A DNA stretch of 64,000 nt, taken from positions 19,937-83,936 of the forward strand of contig DLAR01000084.1 of the NCBI GenBank assembly GCA_002494015.1, in the 5' to 3' direction. Made by a program: the position numbers and the translations under genes. A model generated the notes under the pieces. That model was given only the letters and a program-made list of their open reading frames with translations, had not been told where the DNA came from and ran no database searches. Each line of letters starts with the position of its first letter. Positions within the stretch are counted from its first letter, which is position 1. The stretch is from Porphyromonadaceae bacterium UBA7042. GTDB lineage: Bacteria > Bacteroidota > Bacteroidia > Bacteroidales > Muribaculaceae. Shown in pieces: positions 36,315 to 44,861 of this stretch.

Positions 36315-36997
36315 GTGTCTTCTTCGATAGAGTAGTTCAGAAAGTCTATAAGCGGTTTGAACAGGTGGAATGCCTCGGCGGCGCGCTCGACCCATGACGG
36401 GGACGAGAAAAACGCCTCGTCGCCGGGGATGAATTTGCCATATTCTTTAAGCCGCAGCAGCTCAGCCTGCGGATGATTGCGCTCCCATCCTTTGGGGATC
36501 GTTTTCAGCGATTCTCCTGCCCATCCCGGCGCGGCGGCTGCAAGTTTCGGGTCGTTGATGATTTCTTCAAATTCCTCGATGTTGTCAACAATTGCGTGAC
36601 GCACCTTTTTCAACATCGGTGCGGGAGGCATCCACAGTCCGCCATACATTCCCGACGGAGTCAGCACTCCCGGCAGTCCCATGTGGAGATACCACGCGGC
36701 CATCTCGGCTTTGCGCCCGTAGCAGGAGATGGCAGCCGAGAAATAGAGCTTGTAGGGCGACTTGTCCTGCGAAAATCGGGTGTCGCGGTATATGCGGTAG
36801 GCGCAGGTCTTGGCCGTCTGTCCCGAAAGCCCCGGTTCCCAGACGGTCATCAGGTCAATCAGTCGGTCAAGGTCGGCAAGCCACATCGAGCGCAGCTCGT
36901 CAAATTCCTCCTTGTGGGCGGCAAACCATTCCCGGTCATTGTGCCTTGCAAGCTGCCGTAGGAAGTCATAAATGCGTGAAACGTAATATTTTGACAT
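36311..36997 (-). CDS. DUF2461 family protein
   Basis: A 228-residue cytoplasmic protein of DUF2461 (TIGR02453), a widespread family of unknown biochemical role. Recognisable blocks are FLRQLARHNDREWFAAHKEEFDE at the N-terminus, AYRIYRDTRFSQDKSPYKLYF, and GGLWMPP followed by KKVRHAI. The length is typical. It is coupled to the cation antiporter gene downstream by a 4-base overlap, and the HigA-like gene ends 8 bases upstream. Confidence 0.88.
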   Translation of the reverse strand: MSKYYVSRIYDFLRQLARHNDREWFAAHKEEFDELRSMWLADLDRLIDLMTVWEPGLSGQTAKTCAYRIYRDTRFSQDKSPYKLYFSAAISCYGRKAEMAAWYLHMGLPGVLTPSGMYGGLWMPPAPMLKKVRHAIVDNIEEFEEIINDPKLAAAAPGWAGESLKTIPKGWERNHPQAELLRLKEYGKFIPGDEAFFSSPSWVERAAEAFHLFKPLIDFLNYSIEEDT

Positions 36998-37005
36998 GTC
37001 GGATA

Positions 37006-37317
37006 TTATAGTAGGGCCGCATAGTGGCGAATGTTATTTAGACGCTCCATGAATGAATTGTCGCGCTGTGCCATCTGCATATTGTATTTTAATTGCAGTT
37101 TCATCAGAGATTCAGCAGGGATGTCAAGAGCCGCCTCAATCATCATTGCGGTTGTGGTTGACATCGACCGCCGACCGTTCAAGAGGTCATTAAGTGCTTT
37201 ATATGGCATATCAATCCGCTCGGCGAGCTGTCGCTGAGTAATGTTCCGGCTTTCGATTTCGTCTTTTAAAACCTCGCCGGGATGAGTCGGAGTGTATCCA
37301 AATCTTGTCTTTGCCAT
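37006..37317 (-). CDS. higA: HigA-type antitoxin (HTH)
   Basis: A 103-residue helix-turn-helix protein of the HigA/VapI addiction-module family. HPGEVLKDEIESRNITQRQLAERIDMP is the characteristic start of the XRE domain, with NDLLNGRRSMSTTTAMMIEAAL following. It should bind and neutralise the toxin encoded 10 bases upstream and repress their shared promoter. Toxin-first order is normal for HigBA. Pairing is inferred from position and family. Confidence 0.87.
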   Translation of the reverse strand: MAKTRFGYTPTHPGEVLKDEIESRNITQRQLAERIDMPYKALNDLLNGRRSMSTTTAMMIEAALDIPAESLMKLQLKYNMQMAQRDNSFMERLNNIRHYAALL

Positions 37318-37327
37318 ATTAATATAG

Positions 37328-37645
37328 TTATTTATAATGGTTTGATAATTCGATAATGTTACATACCGTCACCACTATCTCTGAAATGACCTTGGTCGTT
37401 TTTAGCTCTATTCTGTATTTATCGTTAACACGGACAGATTCCACCCCTGCTTTATCCCCGACTAAGACTTCATAGTTCAAGGAGTGGAAACGATACATAT
37501 CCTCAACAGTCGATAACGACTCCAGCAGGTCTATTGTTTTACGATATTTCGCAATGACCTGAGGCTGAAACCGATGCTTTTTATCTGTGGTTTTGCCTTG
37601 AAGATACAGTTCTTCAAGATATGCCTTGTCAAATATTATTTCCAT
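37328..37645 (-). CDS. higB: HigB/RelE-type toxin
   Basis: A 105-residue RelE/ParE-superfamily protein, probably a ribosome-dependent mRNA interferase. The fold pattern is visible: an N-terminal helix (MEIIFDKAYLEELYLQGKT), FHSLNYEVLVGDKAGVESVRVNDKYRIEL, where basic residues Arg and Lys align with the family's catalytic strand, and a final beta strand VVTVCNIIELSNHYK. The long upstream frame is ignored; ATG 37645 follows the -7 box at 37664-37671. It forms a module with the HigA-like gene. Confidence 0.83.
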   Translation of the reverse strand: MEIIFDKAYLEELYLQGKTTDKKHRFQPQVIAKYRKTIDLLESLSTVEDMYRFHSLNYEVLVGDKAGVESVRVNDKYRIELKTTKVISEIVVTVCNIIELSNHYK

Positions 37646-37663
37646 AGAGTTGGGATGACATTG

Positions 37664-37697
37664 CAAAAGTAATAAGAAAATTGCAGAAGTCCACAAA
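37664..37697 (-). promoter_or_regulatory. Promoter of the higBA module
   Basis: On the minus strand TTTG (37694-37697), a 22-base spacer, and TACTTTTG (37664-37671). ATG 37645 lies 18 bases downstream of the box. This gives the module its own promoter within a run of minus-strand genes. Confidence 0.6.
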
Positions 37698-37722
37698 TTT
37701 TGAGGATAAAATATAAGGCAAA

Positions 37723-38067
37723 TTACTTGTTGTCGATGTCTTCCCACTCGGCATCGGAGACGAATGACTCCGATGAATAGGAGGTGCGGGTATTGGAGGT
37801 CTCGCCGGTAGAGGGGGAACTGTCGATTTCTTCAAAATCGATATATTCGCCCATGTCGCGGGTAAAAATCTTCGGGCGCATGGCGGCTGCATTGCGTGAC
37901 CATCCGCCGGGACGCTCGTTGTATTGGTTATATCCTTGGTTATATCCTGTGCGGGCCTGATTGAAGAAGTCACGGGCCTGATTGCGGGCTTTGTGTACCG
38001 CGTAGGCCGTTTTTATGACAGGCCACAGTATGAAAAACAGTATTATGAGGAAAAGGAAAGTCAGCAT
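37723..38067 (-). CDS. DUF4834 family small membrane protein
   Basis: A 114-residue protein with one N-terminal membrane helix (about 2-22, LTFLFLIILFFILWPVIKTAY), a basic, Tyr/Gln-rich linker, and an acidic tail containing MGEYIDFEEID and ending DAEWEDIDNK. This layout is DUF4834, found in Bacteroidota, function unknown. It lies 58 bases after pssA and may be the last gene of the psd-pssA transcript. Confidence 0.78.
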   Translation of the reverse strand: MLTFLFLIILFFILWPVIKTAYAVHKARNQARDFFNQARTGYNQGYNQYNERPGGWSRNAAAMRPKIFTRDMGEYIDFEEIDSSPSTGETSNTRTSYSSESFVSDAEWEDIDNK

Positions 38068-38125
38068 TGGGACGTAAAAGATTGTTTGTGTTTAAAACGC
38101 CGCCGAGGTGTCAAATGTTGTGTTG

Positions 38126-38833
38126 TCACTCCGCGACTTTGGTGCGGTCGGCCGGAATCGAGATGACGAGATAGAAGATGATGGACCATGCTAATCCCGG
38201 AATCCCTTCAAAGATGACAAAAAGTACCGTCGCGATAATGACGGCATAGCGGCGCACGTTTTCGCGCCATGCAAAGTTCTTGAATTTCAATGAGAACATC
38301 GGTATTTCGCTCACCATCAGCAGCGACACGGCCGCGACGAGTATGAGTGTGACCCACGGGGCGGGGACGAGGTGCTGGTTCATCCACGCTACCGCGCCGG
38401 TCCAGAAAATCGCATTGGCGGGAATGGGAAGGCCGATAAACGAGGTTGTCTGACGGTCGTCCACGTTGAATTTGGCGAGTCGCAACGCTCCCATTACGGG
38501 GATAAACAGGGCAAAATAGGAAAGCCATCCGTTGCCTGCGGCAAGCATGGTGTTCATCACCAGCATCGCCGGAGCGATACCGAAACTGACGAGGTCGCTG
38601 AGCGAGTCGAGTTCTTTGCCGATAAGGGAATAGGCTTTTAACAAGCGCGCTGCGGCACCGTCACAGAAGTCAAACAGGGCAGCGGCGCCGATAAAAATGT
38701 AGACCCAGTAGGCCATCTCAAGTCCGCACATAGTCTCACCGAGATGAAACGAGCATATTGTCGCGGCGCAGCCCGATAGAAGATTAAGACATGTAATCGA
38801 GTTGGGAATCCAAGAGATAATGCGTCTGAGCAT
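38126..38833 (-). CDS. pssA: CDP-diacylglycerol-serine O-phosphatidyltransferase
   Basis: An inner-membrane enzyme of 235 residues that makes phosphatidylserine from CDP-diacylglycerol and L-serine. The CDP-alcohol phosphotransferase motif is intact: DFCDGAAARLL, then GKELDSLSDLVSFG, spaced as in D(x)2DGxxAR(x)8GxxxDxxxD. About eight hydrophobic segments are visible. It starts 5 bases after the psd stop, so product and substrate enzymes of phosphatidylethanolamine synthesis are co-transcribed. Confidence 0.94.
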   Translation of the reverse strand: MLRRIISWIPNSITCLNLLSGCAATICSFHLGETMCGLEMAYWVYIFIGAAALFDFCDGAAARLLKAYSLIGKELDSLSDLVSFGIAPAMLVMNTMLAAGNGWLSYFALFIPVMGALRLAKFNVDDRQTTSFIGLPIPANAIFWTGAVAWMNQHLVPAPWVTLILVAAVSLLMVSEIPMFSLKFKNFAWRENVRRYAVIIATVLFVIFEGIPGLAWSIIFYLVISIPADRTKVAE

Positions 38834-38838
38834 GGCTG

Positions 38839-39510
38839 TTATTGTTGTTTGAGGCGGCCCACCTCAGTGACACCCCCGGTGGTCTTGTCGCCAATGTTGA
38901 CATAAATTTCGGCATCGAGGGGGAGGAAGATATCGACACGGGAACCGAATTTGATAAATCCCATGTGCCAGTCAATCGAGGCTTCGTCGCCCGGCTCCGC
39001 GTATGTTACGATGCGGCGTGCGACAGCCCCGGCAATCTGGCGGGCAACGATAATCTGCCCGTTGCGGGCACGGATGACGATTGTCGACCGCTCGTTTTCA
39101 GTGCTGGACTTGGGAAGATTGGCCGACATGAAACGGCCTGAATGGTGCTTTACTTCAAGCACTTCGCCGTCAATCGGAAACCAGTTGGCGTGAACGTTGA
39201 AAATGGTCATGAACACCGAGAGCTGGCGGCACCGGCATTTCAGCACTTCCGGCTCAAAAACTTCTTCAAGCGCGACGACCGTGCCGTCGACGCTTGATAC
39301 AATGACATTTTCGCGGTTTCCGCGAAATGTGCGCAACGGGGAGCGGAAGAAGTTGAGGACGAGCAGATAAAACACAGCCGAGATAACGGTGAAAGTCACC
39401 GGCACGGCGACAGGGCGAATAAACATCCATGCCGACAGGTTGATGACAACCAATATCAGCATCAGAATGATGAGGATGTTGACGCCTTCGCGATGTAGCT
39501 TGACTTTCAT
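38839..39510 (-). CDS. psd: Phosphatidylserine decarboxylase (short, proenzyme type)
   Basis: A 223-residue decarboxylase converting phosphatidylserine to phosphatidylethanolamine. It has two N-terminal membrane helices (about 10-55), FFRSPLR, VDGTVVALEEV, FNVHANWFPIDG, HHSGRF, and near the C-terminus HMGFIKFGSRVD. The FGS serine is the predicted self-cleavage site that becomes the pyruvoyl group, leaving a small alpha chain of about 35 residues. The length fits the short archaetidylserine/PSD-B-like class. Promoter at 39578-39608; pssA follows. Confidence 0.92.
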   Translation of the reverse strand: MKVKLHREGVNILIILMLILVVINLSAWMFIRPVAVPVTFTVISAVFYLLVLNFFRSPLRTFRGNRENVIVSSVDGTVVALEEVFEPEVLKCRCRQLSVFMTIFNVHANWFPIDGEVLEVKHHSGRFMSANLPKSSTENERSTIVIRARNGQIIVARQIAGAVARRIVTYAEPGDEASIDWHMGFIKFGSRVDIFLPLDAEIYVNIGDKTTGGVTEVGRLKQQ

Positions 39511-39577
39511 TTAGTTATAGGGCGTAGTGATTATTGTAAGTTATCATGGGAGCAGAATGATTCCCGATATTAATGTG

Positions 39578-39608
39578 CAAAGATAATCAAATTTCACAAT
39601 ACCACAAA
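39578..39608 (-). promoter_or_regulatory. Promoter of the psd-pssA operon
   Basis: On the minus strand TTTG (39605-39608), a 19-base spacer, and TATCTTTG (39578-39585): a near-ideal match to the consensus. The leader would be about 60 bases. Confidence 0.78.
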
Positions 39609-39695
39609 ATCCACGCGCAAAATGCACACCAAAAAACATCGCAGTGCATGAATGAAAGCGACATAACAGGGGGGATTGGATTTGTTTGCCCAAGC

Positions 39696-39727
39696 ATCGC
39701 GATTTATCGCGATTAAGAGGGTGTTTC
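39696..39727. repeat. ATCGCGAT hairpin followed by an AGAGGGTGTTTC end
   Basis: ATCGCGATTTATCGCGAT (39696-39713) is an inverted repeat directly abutting AGAGGGTGTTTC (39716-39727), the same end sequence seen at 14842. It sits between psd and the GH43 fusion gene. Confidence 0.6.
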
Positions 39728-39755
39728 TCTCCCGCTATTTCTTATTTTTTATCTG

Positions 39756-42350
39756 TTATTTGTTATCTGTTTCGGCGATGACCGGCCAGCCGTCGACCCA
39801 CTTGATTTCGCGGAGGAACAGTTTGCTTGCGCCGTTTTTGCGCTTGTCATAGGCATGGGCGGCTATATACCACTTGCCGTCCCACTCGTAGACACTGCAG
39901 TGTCCCACTCCGCTGTAGCGCTCGCTCTCGCCGGCGAGGATGGTGCCGCCGCGCCGGGCCATGTCCTTGCCGTTGCGGTCAAGGTAGGGGCCTTCGATTT
40001 TTTTGCTGCGCCCTACAACTGTCTTGTAGTTGCTGCTCAGCCCGCGGCAGCAGAAGTCGTAGCTGGCAAAGAGGTAATAGTAACCGTCGTGACGAACGAT
40101 GAAAGGTGCCTCGATGGCATTGTTGTTGGCCGTTTCCTGAAAATGAGCCACTGTCTCGGGATTGCGGCGGCGGGCAATGGTCTTGGGCCGGTCTGCGGGA
40201 GTCTTCATGTCTTTTTTCAGCTGGACGAGCTGTATGCCGTCCCAGAACGAGCCGAAAGTCATCCACGGGCGCCCTTTCTCGTCGATGATGACATTGGGGT
40301 CGATTGCGTTCCAGTCGTCTATGCCGGGTCGCGACCGGATTACCATGCCGAGGTCTTCCCACTTGTAGTCGGGCGACTGCGGGTCAAGGGTCTTGTTGGT
40401 GGCGACACCGATTGCCGAGATGTTTTTGTAGAAAGTCGAGCAACTGTAATATAGATACCAGCGGTCGCCGACTTTGATCACGTCGGGTGCCCATGTGTGG
40501 CCTTCATAAGAGGGTACCGGGCCTTTGGCCCATGCGGGAATCGGGTCGAGGGGTGCTTTTTCAATCTTCCATGTCTTCATGTCGGGCGACGACATCATGC
40601 CGATTCCCATCCCTGTCGTAAACATGTAGTAGCGGCCGTTTTCCCTTGCCATTACCGGGTCATGTACATCGGGGTCGGCCGGGTCAAACTCGGGACGTTG
40701 CCACTGGCGGGGTTTGGCCAGTGCCTTGAGGATGAAGTTGACGATGCCGCCGGTCGCCTGCTCGTGGTGTCCGTAGTAGGGGAATCCATGCTGTCCGCCC
40801 GGGATTACCATTGACTCGTAGTCGGCATATTTTTCGGCAGCATGGTCAAGTGTGCCGCCGGCGATAACCATGTCGTCGTCGCCGTAGACCATGAACACTT
40901 TGCCCTTGAAGTTGCCGATGGTGTCGAGCACGGCGAGACCGTTGATTGCGTCATAGTAGCCGCGGCCGAGTTTCATCCCCATCACATCCTGCGGGCGGTT
41001 GCCGTCTGCCTCGAAACGCTTGAGCATTGCGGGAGCGGTCTCGGGAATCAGCAGGGCGGGATAGACGAGGACGAGGGCCTTGAACATGTCGGGGTTGGCG
41101 GCGGCTGTCATGGCGGCGACAAGTCCCCCTTGGCTGCAACCGAGAAGGGCGACACGGGTCGAGTCGACGAAATCCCATGTCTTTACCTGCCGGGTAATAT
41201 CCTCGACATTCTCCTTTTCGGTGAATATTGTCATGTCGGTGGTTGCACCGTCGCTTTGGCTGTGGTTGCCGCCGCCGCAGAAGTCGAAGATATAGCTCGC
41301 GACACCGCGCATGGCGAGGCTGCGTGCATAGTCCATAGGCTCATGGTGAGTGCCGTTATATCCGTGGGCCATGATGACGGTGGCCTTGCGCTGCTCGGGG
41401 GTGTTGGGAATATAAGCCTCGCCCCAGATGTCTTTTCCGTCGCGTGACTTGCAGTGGATTTCCCTGACGGTGTAAGGGTCGTTGCTGTCAGGGAAATTCT
41501 TGGCCTTCATCGTGTAGTCAGGGAAATCCTGCAAGTGGTTGCGCAGGAATATGTCGATGTCGGTACGGCGGTCCTTGAACTGCCATCCGAGCCATGCCCG
41601 CAACATGCGCGAGAATGAGCCGCCGAAAGGCTCGTCAAACGTGCCGCCGTGCCCGGCGCGGAGATGGTTGGCCATCGCGACCGGCACATTGTCGATGGCC
41701 TCGTAGTCGGCCAAGGCGTTACGGTAGGCGATGTCGCTTTCCCCGCCGATTAAGTAAAGTATAGGGCCGTGGAGGTCTTTGAGTGATTCCTTGCTTGCGC
41801 CGCCCATCTCGATGTCGCCCATTCCGGCATTGAACATTATGCAGGTCTTTACGCGCGGGTCGGCGCAGTTGGCCAGTGTCTGCGCGCCGCCGCAACTGTG
41901 TCCGCCCATAGCGACAAACTCGGTGTCGATAGCGTTGAAATAGGGACTTTTTTTGTCTCTGTTGTTTTTCTCGGCCCAGTCTACGGCTCGAATCATGTCT
42001 GAGGCAGGCGATTTTCCGAGCTGACGGTCGTTGATGCTGTCCTGCATCTCGCCGAGGGCTATAACGAAGTAGCCGTAAGATGCAAGGTCGTTGAGCATAC
42101 GCTCGTAAGGAAGGGAGGTGTCGTTGCATGCCCCGTTGGCAAAGACGAGCAGCGGGAGCGCGCCTTCACGGGTTACAGCCGAGGGGATGTCGGCCGGGCG
42201 ATACATTACATACCCCTGAAGGGTGGGTTCGGCAATAGCCTCGGCTTTGTAAGTGCCGCTTCCGCCATTGTCGATAATCTTGCGGGTCGGCGAGGCAAAA
42301 GCCGCAATGCATAGAATTGATGCGAGAAATGTGGTAATTGTCTGTTTCAT
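39756..42350 (-). CDS. Secreted fusion: two alpha/beta-hydrolase (esterase) domains plus GH43
   Basis: An exported 864-residue enzyme with three catalytic domains. The signal peptide ends near FASP (about 20). Domain 1 (about 30-260) is an alpha/beta hydrolase with nucleophile Ser152 in GHSCGG. Domain 2 (about 290-545) is a second one, with Ser406 in GCSQGG, an acid in VYGDDDMV, and His521. Domain 3 (about 550-864) is a five-bladed GH43 with Asp564 (VHDPVM), Asp684 (AIDPN) and Glu747 (NAIEAPF) at the expected base, pKa modulator and acid positions. A role on acylated arabinan or arabinoxylan is likely: esterases remove acyl groups and GH43 cuts arabinosyl links. The -7 box at 42358 lies 7 bases before the ATG. 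Confidence 0.88.
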   Translation of the reverse strand: MKQTITTFLASILCIAAFASPTRKIIDNGGSGTYKAEAIAEPTLQGYVMYRPADIPSAVTREGALPLLVFANGACNDTSLPYERMLNDLASYGYFVIALGEMQDSINDRQLGKSPASDMIRAVDWAEKNNRDKKSPYFNAIDTEFVAMGGHSCGGAQTLANCADPRVKTCIMFNAGMGDIEMGGASKESLKDLHGPILYLIGGESDIAYRNALADYEAIDNVPVAMANHLRAGHGGTFDEPFGGSFSRMLRAWLGWQFKDRRTDIDIFLRNHLQDFPDYTMKAKNFPDSNDPYTVREIHCKSRDGKDIWGEAYIPNTPEQRKATVIMAHGYNGTHHEPMDYARSLAMRGVASYIFDFCGGGNHSQSDGATTDMTIFTEKENVEDITRQVKTWDFVDSTRVALLGCSQGGLVAAMTAAANPDMFKALVLVYPALLIPETAPAMLKRFEADGNRPQDVMGMKLGRGYYDAINGLAVLDTIGNFKGKVFMVYGDDDMVIAGGTLDHAAEKYADYESMVIPGGQHGFPYYGHHEQATGGIVNFILKALAKPRQWQRPEFDPADPDVHDPVMARENGRYYMFTTGMGIGMMSSPDMKTWKIEKAPLDPIPAWAKGPVPSYEGHTWAPDVIKVGDRWYLYYSCSTFYKNISAIGVATNKTLDPQSPDYKWEDLGMVIRSRPGIDDWNAIDPNVIIDEKGRPWMTFGSFWDGIQLVQLKKDMKTPADRPKTIARRRNPETVAHFQETANNNAIEAPFIVRHDGYYYLFASYDFCCRGLSSNYKTVVGRSKKIEGPYLDRNGKDMARRGGTILAGESERYSGVGHCSVYEWDGKWYIAAHAYDKRKNGASKLFLREIKWVDGWPVIAETDNK

Positions 42351-42357
42351 GATTGGG

Positions 42358-42365
42358 CAAAGTTA
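42358..42365 (-). promoter_or_regulatory. -7 box of the esterase-GH43 gene
   Basis: TAACTTTG on the minus strand, 7 bases from ATG 42350. The predicted transcript is leaderless or nearly so. Confidence 0.55.
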
Positions 42366-42421
42366 GGTATTCGGCCGCAAAAAAAGGTAACTGATTTGCC
42401 AAAAAAGTAGGACAAAATGGC

Positions 42422-42429
42422 TATTTTTG
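42422..42429 (+). promoter_or_regulatory. -7 box of aroK
   Basis: TATTTTTG matches TAnnTTTG, 21 bases before the ATG. It forms a divergent pair with the minus-strand box at 42358. Confidence 0.5.
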
Positions 42430-42450
42430 TGATTTTAACGACAAAAACAG

Positions 42451-42987
42451 ATGAAACCGATATTTTTGATAGGCTATATGGGGAGCGGCAAGTCCACTTT
42501 GGGCAACGCGCTCGCGCCGCTGACAGGGTTGCGATTTGTTGACCTTGACGACTATATCGAGTCGCGGGAAGGCATGAAAATTTCCGAAATTTTTGCATCA
42601 CGCGGCGAGGCGGCGTTTCGCGACATGGAGCGTCAGGCCCTTGCCGAGGTGGCGGCGACGGAAGATGTCATCGTGGCATGTGGAGGGGGCACGCCGTGTC
42701 GTCCCGGCGCGATGGAGCTTATGAACGCCTGTGGCACGACTGTGTATCTCGACGCGTCGTTCCCGCGACTGCTTGAGCGGCTCAAAGAGGGGCGCGCCAA
42801 GAGGCCGCTGATTGCATCGCTCGACGATGAGGAACTGGCCCGTTTTATCACGTCGTCGCTTGAAACCCGCATGCCTTACTACTTGCTTGCATCCCGATCG
42901 TTTTCGAGTGACCGCTTGGAGGACGAGGAGCAGATTGCCGGGAGTTGCAACGAGTTCATTGCCCGGTTTATCGCCACGAAGCCTTGA
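42451..42987 (+). CDS. aroK: Shikimate kinase
   Basis: Cytoplasmic kinase of 178 residues that phosphorylates shikimate in the chorismate pathway. The Walker A GYMGSGKST is at 8-16, the shikimate-binding Asp in FVDLDDYIE, the RDME arginine block in AAFRDMERQAL, and the GGG motif in VACGGGTP. The lid contains RAKRPLI. Its 3' end overlaps the convergent ABC permease gene by 20 bases. Confidence 0.95.
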   Translation: MKPIFLIGYMGSGKSTLGNALAPLTGLRFVDLDDYIESREGMKISEIFASRGEAAFRDMERQALAEVAATEDVIVACGGGTPCRPGAMELMNACGTTVYLDASFPRLLERLKEGRAKRPLIASLDDEELARFITSSLETRMPYYLLASRSFSSDRLEDEEQIAGSCNEFIARFIATKP

Positions 42988-44164
42988 CCTTGCGGCTGAT
43001 TGCCGCGATGTTCCCGAGGGTGATGAGCAGCGTTATCGCTACTCCGGTCAGTATGGCGGTCATGGGTGACGCGGGTGTCACGCCGATGGTTTCGAGTGGC
43101 TTGTCCCACATCCGCGAGGCGGTAAGCATGACGATGACGGCTGCGACAAGCACTGCGGCATTGGTCGCGGCGACGATGATGTAATAATAACGTGCCACCA
43201 TTGACGGGGAATAACCCAGCTGCATGAGGTCGTGGATTTTGTCACGGTTTTTCTGCAACAGAAGGTAGATGCTCAGTGTGAGGATAAAGAACGCCAAGAG
43301 ACTGATGACGGCGCCGATGGCGATTACGACGGTCGTTACCACCGAGAGGAAATAGGCGGCGCGGCCCGAGTCCACTTTGTCGCCCGCGACCTCATATCCG
43401 TGCTGTTCCATGTAGGCTTTTGCCCCGGGGTCGCCGGGGCGGGTCAGCTCGACGATGAGGCGCGAGGGACGCGGCAGGGGGCCGTCGGCAAATGTCGCGT
43501 TGGCCCATGTCATGAAACTCTCGGGGACGGCGATGGTGTTCAGGCGTGACGAGAACCCGACGATGCGGGCGTTGACCCACTGCTGCCGTCCCGCCCCGCT
43601 CAGCGACAGCCGTAGCGGAATCATGCCGATTACCTCCTCGCTCACCTGCGGCATCCCGCGGGATGCGGCAAAGCCGAAGTTGTAGAGTGTCAGATAGTCT
43701 TTGGAAATAACGACCGGCACCGGCTCGCCGCTGCCGGGGGTGTAATCCCAGTCGCGCGGGGAGACATCGAAATATTCCGTCGGGATCGATTCGAGAAACA
43801 GCGCGGTCGACAGGCTGCGTCCCGCCATGTCGACCGAAGCATAGACGTTGAATGCCGCTGCGGTGAACTGTCCCACGCGCCGCGCCCACGGTTGAGCCTC
43901 GATGTCGGCAATCTCGGCCGTGGAAAAGTCGGCATTTTCCCCTTGTCCGAGGAAATCGCCCAGTCCCGTCACGCGCTTTGAGATGATGGAGTAGTCGCGC
44001 GAGATAAACGAGTCGTTGCCGCCGCTGTAGGTGCTGTTGAGGTCGTTGTAGAATTTTACGGCGGTGAGTATGATGGCGAGGCCCACAAAGTTGGCCAGTG
44101 CGTAGCCAATTATCTGTCCGGCACTGATGTTGCGGCGAAGTAGCCGCCAAGCGATGTTTGCCAT
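42968..44164 (-). CDS. ABC transporter permease (FtsX-like)
   Basis: A 398-residue inner-membrane permease with one N-terminal helix (about 18-38), a large periplasmic MacB-type domain (about 45-265), and three helices in an FtsX domain at the C-terminus (about 275-390). QKNRDKIHDLMQLGYSPS is the usual coupling-helix region. The frame is open far upstream within the ATPase gene; ATG 44164 is right because it overlaps the ATPase stop by one base (TAATG). It works with that ATPase; substrate unknown. Confidence 0.87.
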   Translation of the reverse strand: MANIAWRLLRRNISAGQIIGYALANFVGLAIILTAVKFYNDLNSTYSGGNDSFISRDYSIISKRVTGLGDFLGQGENADFSTAEIADIEAQPWARRVGQFTAAAFNVYASVDMAGRSLSTALFLESIPTEYFDVSPRDWDYTPGSGEPVPVVISKDYLTLYNFGFAASRGMPQVSEEVIGMIPLRLSLSGAGRQQWVNARIVGFSSRLNTIAVPESFMTWANATFADGPLPRPSRLIVELTRPGDPGAKAYMEQHGYEVAGDKVDSGRAAYFLSVVTTVVIAIGAVISLLAFFILTLSIYLLLQKNRDKIHDLMQLGYSPSMVARYYYIIVAATNAAVLVAAVIVMLTASRMWDKPLETIGVTPASPMTAILTGVAITLLITLGNIAAISRKVKASWR

Positions 44165-44829
44165 TATAGATGAAGTACGGTAAAGTTCTTGATGTCGATG
44201 TTGTTTCCCACCGATGTGGCGATTATCGCGGCCCTCTGCCGGGTGGTTTCCTCGTCGATGAGGGCGGCGACGGTCGAGTTGTTGCGCGCGTCGAGGTGGC
44301 TGACCGGCTCGTCGATGAGCAGGAAGTCCATCGGCTGGCACAGGGCGCGCACGATGGCGACGCGCTGCTGCTGTCCCACCGAGAGTTTTCCCGCCTCGAC
44401 ACCGGCCTTGTCGGCAATCCCGAGGCGGTCGAGCATGGCGGTTATTTCGGCGGCGGTCTTGAAGTCGGTCAGACGGTTTTTGACAAGGATGTTTTCCATC
44501 GCCGTCAGTTCGGGAAACAGGCGCATTTCCTGTGGCAGATAGGCAAGCGAGCGGCATCGCAGCCGGGTCCATTGGGCGATGGAGAAGGAACTGATGTCGG
44601 CACCGTTTATTAATATGTGTCCCTCGTAGTCGTTGCGGCTGCCGTAGATGAAGGCACACAGCGACGATTTTCCCGCGCCGCTCCGAGCTTCGACGAGGTA
44701 TCGGCCGGGACGGTCAAACTCGACATGCCCGAGCCACACCTGCGAATCCCTGACGGGCGGCTCCTTCTCGCTCCCGGCAAATACCCGAGGCAACGCCTTG
44801 TCAAGGGTTATAGTGTCAATTCTGTTCAT
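44164..44829 (-). CDS. ABC transporter ATP-binding protein
   Basis: A 221-residue ATPase for the FtsX-like permease encoded downstream. Walker A is ARSGAGKSS (less usual than GxSGxGKS), the Q-loop is YLPQEM, the signature is LSVGQQQRV (Val for the usual Gly), and Walker B is FLLIDEPVSHLDAR. The expected switch histidine region reads IIATSVGNN, so the H-loop His seems absent, replaced by Ser. It may still hydrolyse ATP, but this is an unusual site. Confidence 0.85.
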   Translation of the reverse strand: MNRIDTITLDKALPRVFAGSEKEPPVRDSQVWLGHVEFDRPGRYLVEARSGAGKSSLCAFIYGSRNDYEGHILINGADISSFSIAQWTRLRCRSLAYLPQEMRLFPELTAMENILVKNRLTDFKTAAEITAMLDRLGIADKAGVEAGKLSVGQQQRVAIVRALCQPMDFLLIDEPVSHLDARNNSTVAALIDEETTRQRAAIIATSVGNNIDIKNFTVLHL

Positions 44830-44861
44830 TTAGTGAAAAATTTTCAATTTTCACTCAGAAA

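Noticed and set aside
37006..37645. Horizontal island around the HigBA-type module
   Set aside because: The module is small, with no flanking repeats, integrase or obvious composition shift, so only the two genes are annotated.
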